Assembly (NCBI RefSeq): GCF_018143015.1
Contig: NC_054744.1
Location: forward strand, 5,391,059 to 5,455,058
Direction: 5' to 3'
Source: Lytechinus variegatus
Lineage: Eukaryota > Echinodermata > Echinoidea > Temnopleuroida > Toxopneustidae
Length of the DNA: 64,000 bases
The notes beneath the pieces are model-generated. The model saw nothing but the letters and a program-made list of their open reading frames with translations. It was not told the DNA's origin and searched no databases. Numbering within the stretch: position 1 is the stretch's first letter; each line of letters opens with the position of its first letter. Both the position numbers and the translations under genes were made by a program. Below, piece by piece: positions 36,490-47,857 of the stretch.

Positions 36490-36620
36490 TTGCAGAAGTA
36501 GCAATATTATAGTAATAATAGTAGAAGGAGGAGTAGCTAGTAGTAGAAGTAGTAGTAGTAGTAGTAGGAGGAGGAGGAGGAGGAGGAGTAACAGTGATAG
36601 TAGTAGCAATAGTGGTAACA
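36490..36620 (+). repeat. (TAG/AGG)n trinucleotide tract
   Basis: agtagtagt and aggaggagg triplets, imperfect. Confidence 0.85.
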
Positions 36621-37198
36621 GAGTAGTATCATATTTTTACCATCATTATATTTAAATCTTTCTTTCTCTCACTTCTATCAGAACGCTTTCTCCTATTAAG
36701 AAATAAAAACAGATCACGCACGAAACAAAACCAAACAAACCTGAACCATTGCCAAGTTAAATTGCCAACCTCCACAAGACTGCTTTATCAATAATGACAA
36801 GTGAATGATCTATATGTAATTCGTACATATGACATCACGACTGCAGCATTGTTTAATGCAATATGAAAGAGCATTTAATCTTGTTGTTTTGCCTTGAAAG
36901 AAAGAAATAAAAAAAACGAGTGGAATCTTGTCAAAAGTTTCCTCATATTTTGTTATGACTTCAAAGCGACTAGTTCGGAAAACATTCGGCATTCGACTCA
37001 TGCTCTTTCATGCTGAAGATTGGGTCTTGATCCCAATTCTAGGGAAGGGCATTTGTTTCGGTAAGTAAATATTACATGTAACAGATAGTCGGTTGAAGAT
37101 ATTCACAAAGGGGTTTTTGGAATATGTTTTACTAGTTTTCAGTGTTAAAACTGAAGGAAAGTAGTTGCAGCAAACATTAAATAAAACTAGACCGAATG

Positions 37199-37509
37199 GC
37201 CCGTATTCTGAAGTCAGGTTTAACTTAGACCATGGTCTAACGTGCTTAAGTCATGGGAAGCCAAACGTTTCAAAAATTTTTATAACGTTGTATGTTTTTA
37301 ATGTTTACTGTGCTCTTTCCCGATTCAACGATGGTGAAGAAAATCATCTATTTAAACTTCCTAGACAATAATGAATGATTTTAGAGCCAAATGAGCTGAA
37401 ATATGATATCTCTACCGTTAGTGATTAATGTAACAATTGGCTATCCATACTGTACATAAACCATAACTTTAAACCTGAGTTTAAGTTAAACCCGACTTCA
37501 GAATAGGGA
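37199..37509. mobile_element. 311-bp MITE (tattctgaagtc ends)
   Basis: Left cccgtattctgaagtcaggt and right cccgacttcagaataggg are inverse, extending into tttaacttaga-like segments. No coding content. Confidence 0.7.
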
Positions 37510-37579
37510 ACAATGTGTTTAGCCCATGTGGTATACGTTTTAGACTGCCTATGATGAACACCAATTCACTGTGGACCAA

Positions 37580-38114
37580 CCCTGGCGGAAAGAACACAGT
37601 GTCACACAGTGTGATCACAGTGTGTTCACATAGTAGACTATGTGAAAACATCATTCACACTGTTAAAATGCTCAAATTCAACAGTGCGAAGACATTTTCA
37701 CACTGCGAACACCTCGACAGTGTGACTGTTCACAGCGTGTTCACATGGTCGACTATGTGTAAATATTATTCACACTGTTAAGATACTCAAATTCAACAGC
37801 GTGAAGACATTTTTACACTGTGAACTCCTAGACAGTGTGACTAATTACAGCGTGTTCGCAGCGTGTTCACATGGTCGACTATGTGTAAATATTATTCACA
37901 CTGTTAAAATACTCAAATTCAACAGTGTGAAGACATTTTCACACTGTGAACACCTCGACAGTGTGACTGTTCACATCCTGTTCACATGTTCAACTATGTG
38001 GATATGTGATTCACACTGTTGAAATGCTTAAATTCAACAGTGTGAAGGTGATTTCACATTGTGTTCCACACTGTGAACACACTGTGGGGGCACTTTGTTC
38101 TTTCCAATATGGGA
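37580..38114 (+). mobile_element. CACTGTT-type inverted-repeat element, copy 3 (expanded)
   Basis: Left end ccctggcggaaagaacacag and right end gttctttccaatatggga. Inside are about four tandem units of ~118 bp, each with ttcacactgttaaaatgc / aaattcaacagtgtgaa stems and 'acatggtcgactatgtg' palindromes. More units than the copies at 7476 and 52700. Confidence 0.8.
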
Positions 38115-38407
38115 GTAGGCCTAAATATAATCTATCCATTTTTTTTCTTAAGTGTCCGAAACAAACATCTTCACATTCAACCGCCCACCCCCAAAAAATA
38201 ATAAAACAAAAAAAAAAGGTCTGCAAGAGATCACGTAGTAGTTTTACAATCAAATATGAATTTATTTAGATTTTTTTACACTAACGCACCAAAAAAGTGT
38301 TATTCTCATTCCGTGTATCTTACATAACTGAGTTCGGTAGAGAAAACATATTCACATATTAAACTGAAATAAAGAATGCTATTTAAATTCATCCCCTGAC
38401 CAGGTAG

Positions 38408-38571
38408 GTGTTTCATAAAGCTGTTCGTAAGTTAAGAGCGACTTTAAGAACGACTGGTGAACCTTTCTTACGCGCTTAACCATCGCCAACGAATGTACCC
38501 TATTCCACAAGAAGGGATCACCAGTCGTTTTTAAAGTCGCTCTTAACTTACGAACAGCTTTATGAAACGGC
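38408..38571. mobile_element. 164-bp palindromic MITE (gtttcataaagct type), copy 1
   Basis: Left gtttcataaagctgttcgta and right tacgaacagctttatgaaac are exact inverses. Same family as 55300-55430. Confidence 0.85.
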
Positions 38572-38691
38572 CCCCAGCTCATAGAAATTCATCATGAAAA
38601 ATCTGTATTCTTTATTTATAATGAATGTATCATAAAGAAAGCAAATCACAACGAAAACAAACAAAACAGCATTGATATTATACATTAACAG

Positions 38692-38995
38692 CGTCGTGGT
38701 TTAGCGATTCTGACTCTCGCCTTGTCATCAGAAAGTTGTGAGTTCTAATCTCACCGCGGCCCTTTAGCATTATTTGGCAAGGCATAGTCTCTTACCAAGC
38801 TTTTCAATGGGTACCAGTACCCGGTAGGATGCCAATGCCTATATGTAGTTTTGGGATTCTTGTTGGAATGATCCACAGGGAGTGGAGAGAGTGCATACTT
38901 TATGCGCGGGCATGTCAGGAATGATAATAATTGCAATCTAACATGTCTAAAGCGCTAAGAAACCTATAATTTTAAGTATTATTATTAAAATAACA
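38692..38995 (+). repeat. tRNA-derived SINE, family 2, near full length
   Basis: tRNA-like head gcgtcgtggtttagcgattc, degenerate B-box, a body containing 'atttggcaagg', and a tail 'taaagcgctaagaaacctat' followed by an att-rich 3' end. The head and 'ttggcaagg' match 5395-5537. Confidence 0.75.
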
Positions 38996-39479
38996 TATTA
39001 TTACTTTATTATTACTTTTATTGGAACACATTGTGAATGAAATACCTTTAGTCTTAATACGACATTAAAATGGTCAAAATCTAAATAGTTGGAATAAATT
39101 ACAAATCTGAATTATTCCTTGATATTTTTTTTTTTTGGGGGGGGGAGAAAGGGCGCCATGAAAATATTTAACGACAACCTTAATCCATATCACAAACGAT
39201 GCCCCCCCCCTCAAAAAATCCCCCTAAACAAAAACAAACCCGAAATCAAAATAAGATAACATAGTTATTAGGAATGAACTCAAATAAATAAACACTATAA
39301 ATGATGAAATAAAGGGAAAAATAAATTAAGTAAACAAGGAGGTCAATATAGAAATAGACATATTACATATGAATTAATAAATTAATCACAAATAAATGTA
39401 CATATTTCAATAATTTTTCGTAGAAACCGACTGGCTGTGTAACAATTGGGTCCATACTAATACCATCGATGTATTCCCA

Positions 39480-40857
39480 TTAAATACGAACAAAGCTCGT
39501 GTTATTACTCCGATGTTTTCTGATGATGAGGAAAGCAGCAGCTATTACCACAGTTAGGAGTCCCAGCACGCCGAGGGCGATCCCGACTCCACGAGCAGAC
39601 GAACCGGTAGCCCTGCCCACGAGATTGTCGTGAACGCCAAATAAATCACCCTCGTAGTCTCCTACGAGGTCCTCATCCCGCACTCCTGCCATGACTCGTT
39701 GCCTAGTCCATCCAGGAAATAAAGGTCGTGTATTTCCGCTCACTCGATTCCCGTTAATAAAGACGTAAGAAGGAGCACTTTGGACCTCGCCGTCATCCGC
39801 GTCAGTATCGGGTTCCTCCTCGGAGGAGTCGTCGTCGTAGATGCTCGTAGACCCTCCTACGATGTTAGGCTGGATCGTAGCTTGGTTGGCAATGCTTGGT
39901 CTGGTCATCCTCGTGGTAGTTGGACTCACAGGGCTTGGTGTGGTTTGGTTGTAGATACTGAACACGAAGTCGAACTGGTTTTGGGGAGGTGAATCGGGCG
40001 GAGTAAGCTTCTTTGCAGAATCCGTACGAGTGTCGTTTTTGGCTTCGATCGTGAAGCAAAATGCTGTGCCAATGGAATAAAGAATGATAAAAGATTAAGT
40101 TGTGGAATCTGAATTAACCCGATGTCTTTAACGCATTAATTGTTCTATTCTGTCATATCTTCGATATTGAATTGAATATCTCGATTCGCATATTCAATCT
40201 ATGTCACATTATGACTAGTGAAGTCACGAATGAATAATGACTAGGTATGAGAATGCTTTGGAAGATAAGAACTTCATATAGGGGCAGCGGCACAAGGGAG
40301 CAGTGGAGGGTGTCCCTGGTAGTAGTGGAAAAAAAGAGAAAATTTAATGAAAACGATAGAGAGGAAAAAGAACGAAGAGAATAAAAAGACAGGTCTGAAC
40401 CTTGTAAGCCTCTAAGATCTTAGTTTATTCTATTAAAAATATATATAATATTGAGAATAACAATAACCATTCTTACCATTATTATCATTATCATGATAAT
40501 TATTATATTACTATCATTGTTATTGTTATTTTTTATTATTATTCTTTATTATTATCATTATTATTATTATTCTTATTGTTATTTGTTTGGCGTTACCTCT
40601 TCTTGGGAGGCGAAAAGCGAATAGAATGAGTGTAACGTCACCAGTAGGTCGGTGCCCTATTATTATCATTATTGTAATCATTATTATTATTCTTATTGTT
40701 ATTTGTTTGGCGTCACCTGTTCCTGGGAGGCAAAAAGCGAATAGAATCAGTGTAACGTCACCAGTAACACTAAGTAGCCCCTTCTGCTAATACTATTTTC
40801 TTTAAAAAAAGTATACTCACCAGCAAGAAGGCAAATTGCTTTTACAAAGGCCACCAT
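39480..40857 (-). CDS. P16-like protein G (two exons, 206 aa)
   Basis: Exon 1 is 40821-40857 (37 nt, shortest in the cluster, donor GTGAGT, phase 1). Exon 2 is 39480-40063 after a ccattggcacag acceptor; the splice gives 207 codons. The signal peptide MVAFVKAICLLAAFCFTIEA is shorter than in the paralogs. The PQKQ motif is missing; instead there is a Pro/Thr/Asn-rich segment (TPPDSPPQNQ, TTPSPVSPTTTR). The acidic core is DDDSSEEEPDTDADDGE. A long linker follows with VFINGNRVSGNTRP and DLVGDYEGDLFG. The end is highly conserved with gene H: SSARGVGIALGVLGLLTVVI as span start, then IIRKHRSNNTSFVRI. It is the longest and most divergent member. Genes G and H share SSARGVGIA(L/F), so they are probably sisters. 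The C-terminal VRI resembles the VRV of genes A and H. An att-rich tandem duplication occupies its intron. Confidence 0.76.
40440..40770 (+). repeat. (ATT)n microsatellite with a ~120-bp tandem duplication (intron of G)
   Basis: The unit 'gttatttgtttggcg...gaatagaat.agtgtaacgtca' occurs twice (about 40577-40642 and 40697-40766), each preceded by att repeats. It lies wholly inside the intron of gene G. Confidence 0.85.
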
Positions 40858-40977
40858 CTTGTTCGTGGTCACTGTGTCTGCAGTTGTACAAGATATTCTG
40901 AAAGAAGATATTATGGATGCTCTTGCAAACTCTTCCAGTGTCAGAGGCGAAGGTGAAGAGCATTTCGATGTCATCGA

Positions 40978-40986
40978 CTTTATATA
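40978..40986 (-). promoter_or_regulatory. TATA box of P16-like gene G
   Basis: Minus-strand TATATAAAG about 120 bp upstream of the start codon. Confidence 0.65.
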
Positions 40987-41049
40987 CTTTTCGATGAATG
41001 ATACTCTACAACACACCCCATCCTGAAGAATTCCATCTCGTTAAGAGAA

Positions 41050-42200
41050 GTAATGCCCTAACATTCTTCGAGACATGTCTTGGCACCATGTTTTTCATTC
41101 AGATGTCGTGTTAATAAACTTGATGGACCTATACATGTATAGTGAGATAGTTTAGATGGAGTTCAATGATGTTGTGGGCTAAAGTTGGATGATAGTTTTG
41201 GTTTGTCGCATTGTAAATCAACCAGATAAGCAAAGACGCGATAATTATGACGTCTGGAATATGTAGTGCGTGTCATTAAAAACGCTACTTCTTTCTAAAA
41301 AGCTGACAAAATGGTTTTGAAAGGTGAAAGGATGTTGAATTAATGTGTTTAACTACTTCTTTTTTTTAGTACTATGACTTAAATGTCGGGTCAAGTTCTC
41401 ACTTTCAAAAATTAGGATATTGTATATACGTATCGTCAATCGAGCTTAAAACAAAATGAAACAAAATATTTTACTAATTCGACACTAAATCAGACATAGT
41501 ACAAATTAAGACAAGTCATTTATTTGGGAGTGCTCGATTCCGGCTCTTGCTTTCATAGTGTCCATTGATTTTATTTTTGTTTTAAATATTACTTTCAGAT
41601 TTCCATACAAAATAATGTACTTTAATGCATAAATTAGCATAGATTAGCAATGTGATAGTTCTTGCATGGGATAGTTCATTGATTTTCCTCTCTTTCTTTC
41701 ATGAGTTTTCTTCTAACAAAGGCTATATTAAGAACGTATCGATGTAAAAAAAAATGATGCTTGGCAAAAATTGAATTTTGTTTTTGTTTATGTTTTCAGT
41801 TTTGATTTAATTTTGATTCATGTTAAGTTATTTATTTCATTTTATTCATTTTCTGTTATTTATCAATTTCCAATGTATGTGTTCTGCATTTGTTTTATCA
41901 TGTTTATAGTTCTTTTTATTCGTGGAGGGCTCCGTTGTAAAACAGTTTTTTAACTGAACCGGCCGACCTTCACTGTTTTTCATGGATTGTCAATGGTCCT
42001 TTGTCACTTGCATGCATTATTGTGCTTTTTACTATACAAAGCATCACTTTAAGTTATCTTTAGTATCCACGGCATCACAAAGAAATACAAGTGGAACGCC
42101 TCTAGCAGTCTCGCCTGCATTACGCGATTCAATATAGCAGCAGTATTGACTTTGAAAAAAGCTATTGCATAATTATTCACAAAAGAAAACATTCATATGA
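41050..42200. other. gene-free stretch upstream of gene G
   Basis: AT-rich with no exon recognised and no clear repeat. It would include distal promoter sequence of gene G. Confidence 0.5.
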
Positions 42201-42780
42201 TAATAAAATACTATGTCCATTGACCAAAAATGACATTTAACCATGATTATGTGACTTGAGACGTGTGCATGACAATCATTCATTCTCGATTACTCTTATT
42301 ATATGTCTACGTTTCACGAACTAGATTCATAAACTTTGTAAGTTATGATGCCAATTCAACAAAAAGCCCTAACACGACCAAAGTTTGGTTTACCCTAAAT
42401 GACCATTGACCTTGGTCATGTGACCTGTAACTCGCATGTTCAGGGATATTTGATTGCTTGTATGTCAAAGTTTCATGAACAAGATCCATAAAATTTCAAA
42501 GTTATGATGATATTTAAAAAAAATAACCTTGGTTAAGATTTTAATATTGATTGTCCCAACATGGTCTAAGTTCATTGACCCTAAATGACATTTGACTATG
42601 GTCATGTGACCTGAAACTCTGCCAGAATGTTTAGTAATACTTGATTACCTTTATGTTCAAGTTTCATGAACTAGGTACATTTAAGGTTAGGACACATTTT
42701 AAAAAACTTGACCTTTGTTAAGATTTCAATGTCGATGACGACGCCGCAGTCGCCTCCTCCGTCGGAAAAGCGGCGAGGCA
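42200..42780 (+). repeat. degenerate ~180-bp tandem repeat (tgacctt..gtcatgtgacct type)
   Basis: Three diverged units share 'gaccttggtcatgtgacctg', 'gtttcatgaactaga' and 'cataaa.ttt.aaagttatga'. The last unit ends with a GC-rich segment (gatgacgacgccgcagtc). A related single copy ends near 61380. It is non-coding. Confidence 0.7.
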
Positions 42781-43351
42781 AAAATCAGTCGCGATTCTAC
42801 ATGGGTTAGTAACTTTTCAAACAGTGAAAAGGTGAGAAAATTTGAGAAAAAGAGGAAGAAAGGCGAAAAACAGGGAAGGAAGGAAGGAAGGAGAATTGTC
42901 AAAAAGAGAGGCTAGGTTTGTTCCCAATATTGAGTGAAACAATGGCGTCATCTCCATATCACGAATTATTACCCTTGCTTGAATAAGCATGATAATTAAA
43001 AGAAGGCAGATTGTCATTTCAATTAAACAATCAATACTTCAAAATTTAAAGCGTGATGTTTTTTCAACGAAATAAAGGTTTAATTATTATATGCATAGAT
43101 AAATGCGGTGTTGTGCTTTTTTTTTGGGGGGGGGCAGATCATAACTTAAAGGTGAGTTGTTACGGAATTAAGATGAAGAAAATGTGAATATTATAATAAA
43201 CAAAGCCATTTTTATTGCTTATTACCTTATACTTTCCCTCCTTCCTCTTCACCTTTTTTTTTTTTTTTGGGGGGGGGGGCTCTTGGAAATCATAGTGCTC
43301 GCATAGTGTATCGATCTACTGCAGTACAGGTGCAGTACAGGTGCAGTACAG

Positions 43352-43455
43352 GTGGAGGCCGAGTAGTGCTCTTTTGTCCTACATTCGAATAAATTCAAAG
43401 GCTTTCCGAGAAATCTTGGTAAATATGTGTGCAGTTTTTCCAGTTTATTTTAGCA
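43352..43455 (+). repeat. tRNA-derived SINE, family 1, internally deleted copy
   Basis: 'ggccgagtagtgctcttttg' joins the SINE head directly to the tail 'cctacattcgaataaat'. It lacks the B-box region. Confidence 0.6.
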
Positions 43456-43560
43456 GAAACACCTTTAGCTTAAAACGCAAAATTAATGAATATCCAACAA
43501 AAGGTAAGATAGTTTTGAATTTTTGTGGCGTCTTATGCGAGCAGCTCCCCGTGCATATAT

Positions 43561-44401
43561 AGGGAAAAGGCGGGGTAAGTTCTGACACTTTTTTGCATTT
43601 TCCATGTTGGAATTAATATGACTAATGATATTCTAGTATTAAGTACCTTGCCTTTAAATTTCATTCTTGGGAAATATTTTTCAGCTACATATAACTTTCT
43701 ACCCCCACACTGAAAGTCATTGTGACCTCCGAAAAAACGATGTCAAATGGCTCAACTTGCCCCATCTGTGGGGGTAAGTTGAGCCACCTTCTGTGGTAAG
43801 TTGAGCCACAAAAATTATGTACAAAATGTATGCGGGAAGAACCGGCATGTCATTTTTTAAATTTAAAGTCTTTTCACTTGCCAATTCTCTATAAATACTA
43901 ACATCCTCTAAAAGTAAAGGAAATGTTATGCGAATTTGCTACATTCTGCCTGTATATCAATGGCTTTTTAAGGTTTTTTTTTTGGTTATTGTTTACCATA
44001 AGAATTACCATGGCTCAACTTGCTCCATGTTGGCTGGCACAAAATACACCAGTCCAAACATATTCTTATGCATAAATCATGAAAAAGACTATGACAAGAA
44101 TGAGAATCCATACCTGAACTAACAATATTGTTCTTTTCTCTTTATTATATTTAAAGATGTGTGTGGGTAAAAAGCACTGATCTATTTCACACCCTTTTTT
44201 TTTACTTTTCTGAGTGAAATTTGTATTTTTTCCTCTAAAAAAAGTACTTTTTGTTTCAAGTTTGAAAACAATGTAGTGGGGCCAGGGTTATGTAATAAGT
44301 CATCAATGCATGACAATACCACAATGTCTGACCCATTCATTTTTGGCCTGAGGGTGGTGACTCAACTTGCCCCTATGCTCAACTTACCCCGCCTTCCCCT
44401 A
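43561..44401. mobile_element. ~840-bp TIR element (ggcggggtaagtt type)
   Basis: Left agggaaaaggcggggtaagt and right acttaccccgccttccccta are inverse. Internal copies of 'ggctcaacttgcccc' / 'ggggtaagttgagcc' form further palindromes. No transposase found. Confidence 0.75.
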
Positions 44402-45220
44402 CAGTATTATATTCAAATTCACTAGATTTAATTTGTCATCGAATATGATGAATATATTCATAGTTTCTATAAGCGGGTATGACGTGTCTGATGATAAACA
44501 CCCCCCCCCCGCACATGATTGTAAAGTTCATTTTCTATAATTTCATTTTTGGGGCTCTATATTACACGAAATTGCCGCTCGTCTTTCATCAATACTTTTC
44601 TGTATCTTTTTTTTTTAATTCAAATCAACTTATCTACAGTATATGTGGTCGTTGTGGCGTGTGCCTGTAATCCAAATTAATATGTGCGGGAAGTCACAAG
44701 TTGACGCAGAGGTTCGAACCCAAGTCATGGCGTCTTTCGGATGGTATAACGTTTGAGGTCGGTCCAGAAGTAAGTAGCCATATCTGATTGATACACGTCT
44801 GAAAAAACCCTCAAATACACACACACACACACACACCACGTCAGGGCGACGTTCCTCTTTAATCATTACTCTCCATCATTCCCCCACGATGTTCCATGCA
44901 ACCTATCCCACAATCCACTCACACTGATAAAAATTATAAACAACATTATTGTTCACTTCAACATTTTCTTATACCGTTTTGTATCAATTTTATTGCACTT
45001 AATTTTCAATAAAATGACAATACAAAAATATATATTATAGTTTGAGTAATTTATAAAACTATTTTGTAACATTTATTAATAATAGGCCTATTCCGTATTT
45101 GATAAGTCACGCAGCAGAATGTAATAACACAATATACACATAATATCACCTATAACTAGTAAGCAGAAGTTGTTTTTCGAAGTTCATGAACCTCAATAAT
45201 CTATATTAATAGCATCATGA
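44402..45220. other. gene-free stretch downstream of gene H
   Basis: AT-rich, with a ca microsatellite near 44817. A tRNA B-box-like gaggttcgaaccc at about 44710 is not backed by a fold. Confidence 0.5.
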
Positions 45221-45221
45221 A

Positions 45222-45227
45222 TTTATT
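45222..45227 (-). terminator. candidate poly(A) signal of gene H
   Basis: Minus-strand AATAAA about 95 bp beyond the stop codon. Confidence 0.45.
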
Positions 45228-45320
45228 CGAAGAATAACCGGCAGAATAGATAAGGGTTTGATTGACGAAGAATGTGGTCATTGTTATGAGATTCGTTATC
45301 CTTTCAACCGAGCTCAGAGA

Positions 45321-47331
45321 TCAAACACGCACAATAACCGGGATGCTATGTCGGTATTTCCTGAGGGTGATCGCTGCAGCGGCTACGATGACGGTGAGAA
45401 GACCCAAGACTGCGAAGGCGATGCCGACACCACGGGCCGACGATCCAGACGTCCTGCTCAACAGTTGGTCGGCATTTCCGGCTTCAACTGCATCTCCGCG
45501 GTCATTGCTGAGGAAGGGCAGAAGGTTTCCGTTCACCTGGTTACCGCCGACCATGACGGGTGCGTCGCCGGCGTCGACTTCATTGGCGTCGGTGTCCATA
45601 TCAGCCATGTCGACGTCCATATCGAGGTCGGACTCTTCGGAAGACCCGGAATCCATGACGAAGACGCTGGACGCCCCGACGGACCCAGCACTACCAGCGA
45701 ACGGCACCGAATTCATGGTTTGATCGAAGGGAATGTCAAACATGGTTTGTTTCTGTGGTGCTCCTACAACGTGCCGCGCGTTCCTGATCCTGCCTGGCCT
45801 TCCAGCCTCTGTCACCACGCAAAGTGCTGTTAAAAGAAAGACAGAGAACACTGTAAATTCTAAGGTGTTAAATCTGGCACCAGTTGTTGTTCCTTGACTA
45901 TGACCACATCCTGTGGTGTTGGAATTACTCCACAGAGACTGAACATAACACCGGTGAGTGTAAAAGCAACAACCGAAGGTGTTGTACTAATACTAACAGG
46001 CTTACACCACCATTCTACATGAGTACCGGATGTACACCAATCAACACTTCAGGTTTTGGTGTGAACGTAGTTGGAACATACAATAGAAAAGTGCAATAAC
46101 ACCTTTCCTTTAATACTACAGTCACATTGTAGGTCTGGAGCATTTCTCTAGTGTTAATTTGTGATGTCTCAAACCATTTTAATTGAGTAAGATATACATG
46201 TCACAATAAAATTCATTGATCATTCGGTTGTAGTACGACTGCTACAAGAAATGTTGCCAATTTATATTAAGTGATAACAAATTTTAAAAACAGGATCGTA
46301 CAATACAAACAAATTTTAGTATTTTGTTGCACAGCTTTATTCATTAATTTCTTTTTCCCATTTCGATGAGAGGAATATTACTATACACATACGCAATTGT
46401 CTCATAAAGGTTGAAAACTGAAATGGGAAAAATCAAAATAAAATTCAGGCTGACATTCATTGTGATACCTAAGATAAATTCAAATGAGAAAACGCTGAAA
46501 AAATGTGAATGATTGAATTTTCAGTTCGGTAATAGTTTCTAAACAAAGTTAACCATAATGCATGCCGCCATGAATATTAAATAGATGGGCAGATATCAAG
46601 TCCAAACATTCTTTTGTCTTATTTCATTACTTAAAGCAAAATTAATTCATAAGTGTTCATACATATGTATAAACCAATGCCGGCTGCAGAGAAACGCTGA
46701 CAATGTGCTAACAGAGGCCATGCGACAACCGGTACATTGCGGTAGTGATGCATGCCTAATAATGTTACTTCAATGCATTACTTATACATATTGAAATAAA
46801 TTTTTGGAATAAATTACTTCATTTACTTCACAATCCGAAAGATGTGGCAGTGCTTATTACTGTTATCTGCCAGGATAAGGTTTCTGTGCGGCCAGCGCAG
46901 GTCTTCTTAAAAAACTTGAAGTTATAACTATCTTATACAGTAAATTAATATCCGTCCCATTACTTTTTGGAGGACAACAGAGATTAAATACACATAGTTT
47001 CATACAATAAAAAAAATAATAAGCGGGGAAGTGGCATCATCAGCTTTCTCATTGCATATTCGTTAGGAATGCATGAAATTATTGCACCTAATGAAATATG
47101 AGGAAAAATCGATTTGTCAGAACTTCACTTTTCCTCAACGCAATTTGTGTATTATTTTTTTTAGTAAAGATAATACTCTGATTTTGCTCTTTTTGCCTGA
47201 ATTACAACCTGGAGTACTTCTTATAAATTTGTGACAAAAATGAAAGTGCAACCATTGATTAATAACCGATAAAAAGTTACTTTACCTGCAATGAGAGCGA
47301 AGATGCAGAATAACATTCCGTTTGAAGCCAT
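45321..47331 (-). CDS. P16-like protein H (two exons, 183 aa)
   Basis: Exon 1 is 47286-47331 (donor GTAAAG, phase 1). Exon 2 is 45321-45826 after tttcttttaacag; the splice gives 184 codons. The intron, 1459 bp, is the largest in the cluster and holds an ACACCGG-type repeat. The signal peptide MASNGMLFCIFALIAALCVV ends near TEAGRP. Then GAPQKQTMFDIPFDQTMN, sharing the PQKQ block and the following xxPxxQ with genes E/F. The acidic core is DSGSSEESDLDMDVDMADMD with DTD and EVDAGD. The linker has GGNQVNGNLLP, then SSARGVGIAFAVLGLLTVIV as the membrane span, LRKYRHSIPVIVRV as the tail. It combines the signature elements of the cluster best and is a good reference member. The C-terminal VRV matches gene A. 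A frame open upstream of exon 2 gives an apparent 176-residue protein, but the spliced model has a proper signal peptide and paralog support. Confidence 0.8.
45855..46090. mobile_element. ACACCGG-type palindromic repeat, copy 2 (intron of H)
   Basis: Shares aaggtgttaaat, ataacaccggtgagtgtaaa and 'caccaccattctacat' type motifs with 21398-21622. Confidence 0.5.
46140..47200. other. remainder of the gene H intron
   Basis: AT-rich intronic DNA. No additional exon or clear repeat recognised. Confidence 0.5.
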
Positions 47332-47453
47332 TTTTGAAGAGCTAGGTCCAAGGAGCGATGAATAAAGTAATGAATGTGTTAGTTCTTCTACACCTGATCT
47401 GCCTTCTGAAATCTCGTCGCACTGTTCAGTGAATAATCCGACAGAAGGCCCCG

Positions 47454-47463
47454 TATTTATATA
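47454..47463 (-). promoter_or_regulatory. TATA box of P16-like gene H
   Basis: Minus-strand TATATAAATA about 125 bp upstream of the start codon. Confidence 0.65.
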
Positions 47464-47857
47464 TTTTACCCCAAACAAAAAAGAAAAGGTAGGCGGGGCT
47501 GTGCACAGCACCTTGCGGCTCAGAGTATCCTGATTCCGACCTACTTCATTTAAGATGATGTGACAATAACGACTTTGGACGGCTGCCGCTGTTACCTCCG
47601 ATTTGGCATCGTTAAAGTTATTGAGTAATTCAACAATTAAGTTGAAGACTTTTTGTAGGATCCACTGGATGACAGGCATCTGTCGGGTTTGCTTCCCTTC
47701 CATTGTAGTGTGACAATACTTGCAGGTATCAAGGGACACAGGTTTGCATTTGACATGTGAATGGATAGGTGGTGTAGAGCCAAGAAAACGAAGTATATCG
47801 TAATTGGGCTTGTCTTCAAAGCCAAGGAGTGACACAATCATCTGGTCAGAAGAGGGG

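Noticed and set aside
37515-38022. Small frames reading HTVKMLKFNSVKTFSHCEH repeats
   Set aside because: They lie wholly inside the CACTGTT repeat element and repeat because its ~118-bp units do.
7476-38114. CRISPR-like repeat array
   Set aside because: Units are palindromic, unequally spaced and lack unique spacers; the context is eukaryotic.
45258-45833. 191-residue plus-strand frame over gene H
   Set aside because: Mirror of gene H exon 2; no start context, no family resemblance, and all paralogs support the minus strand.
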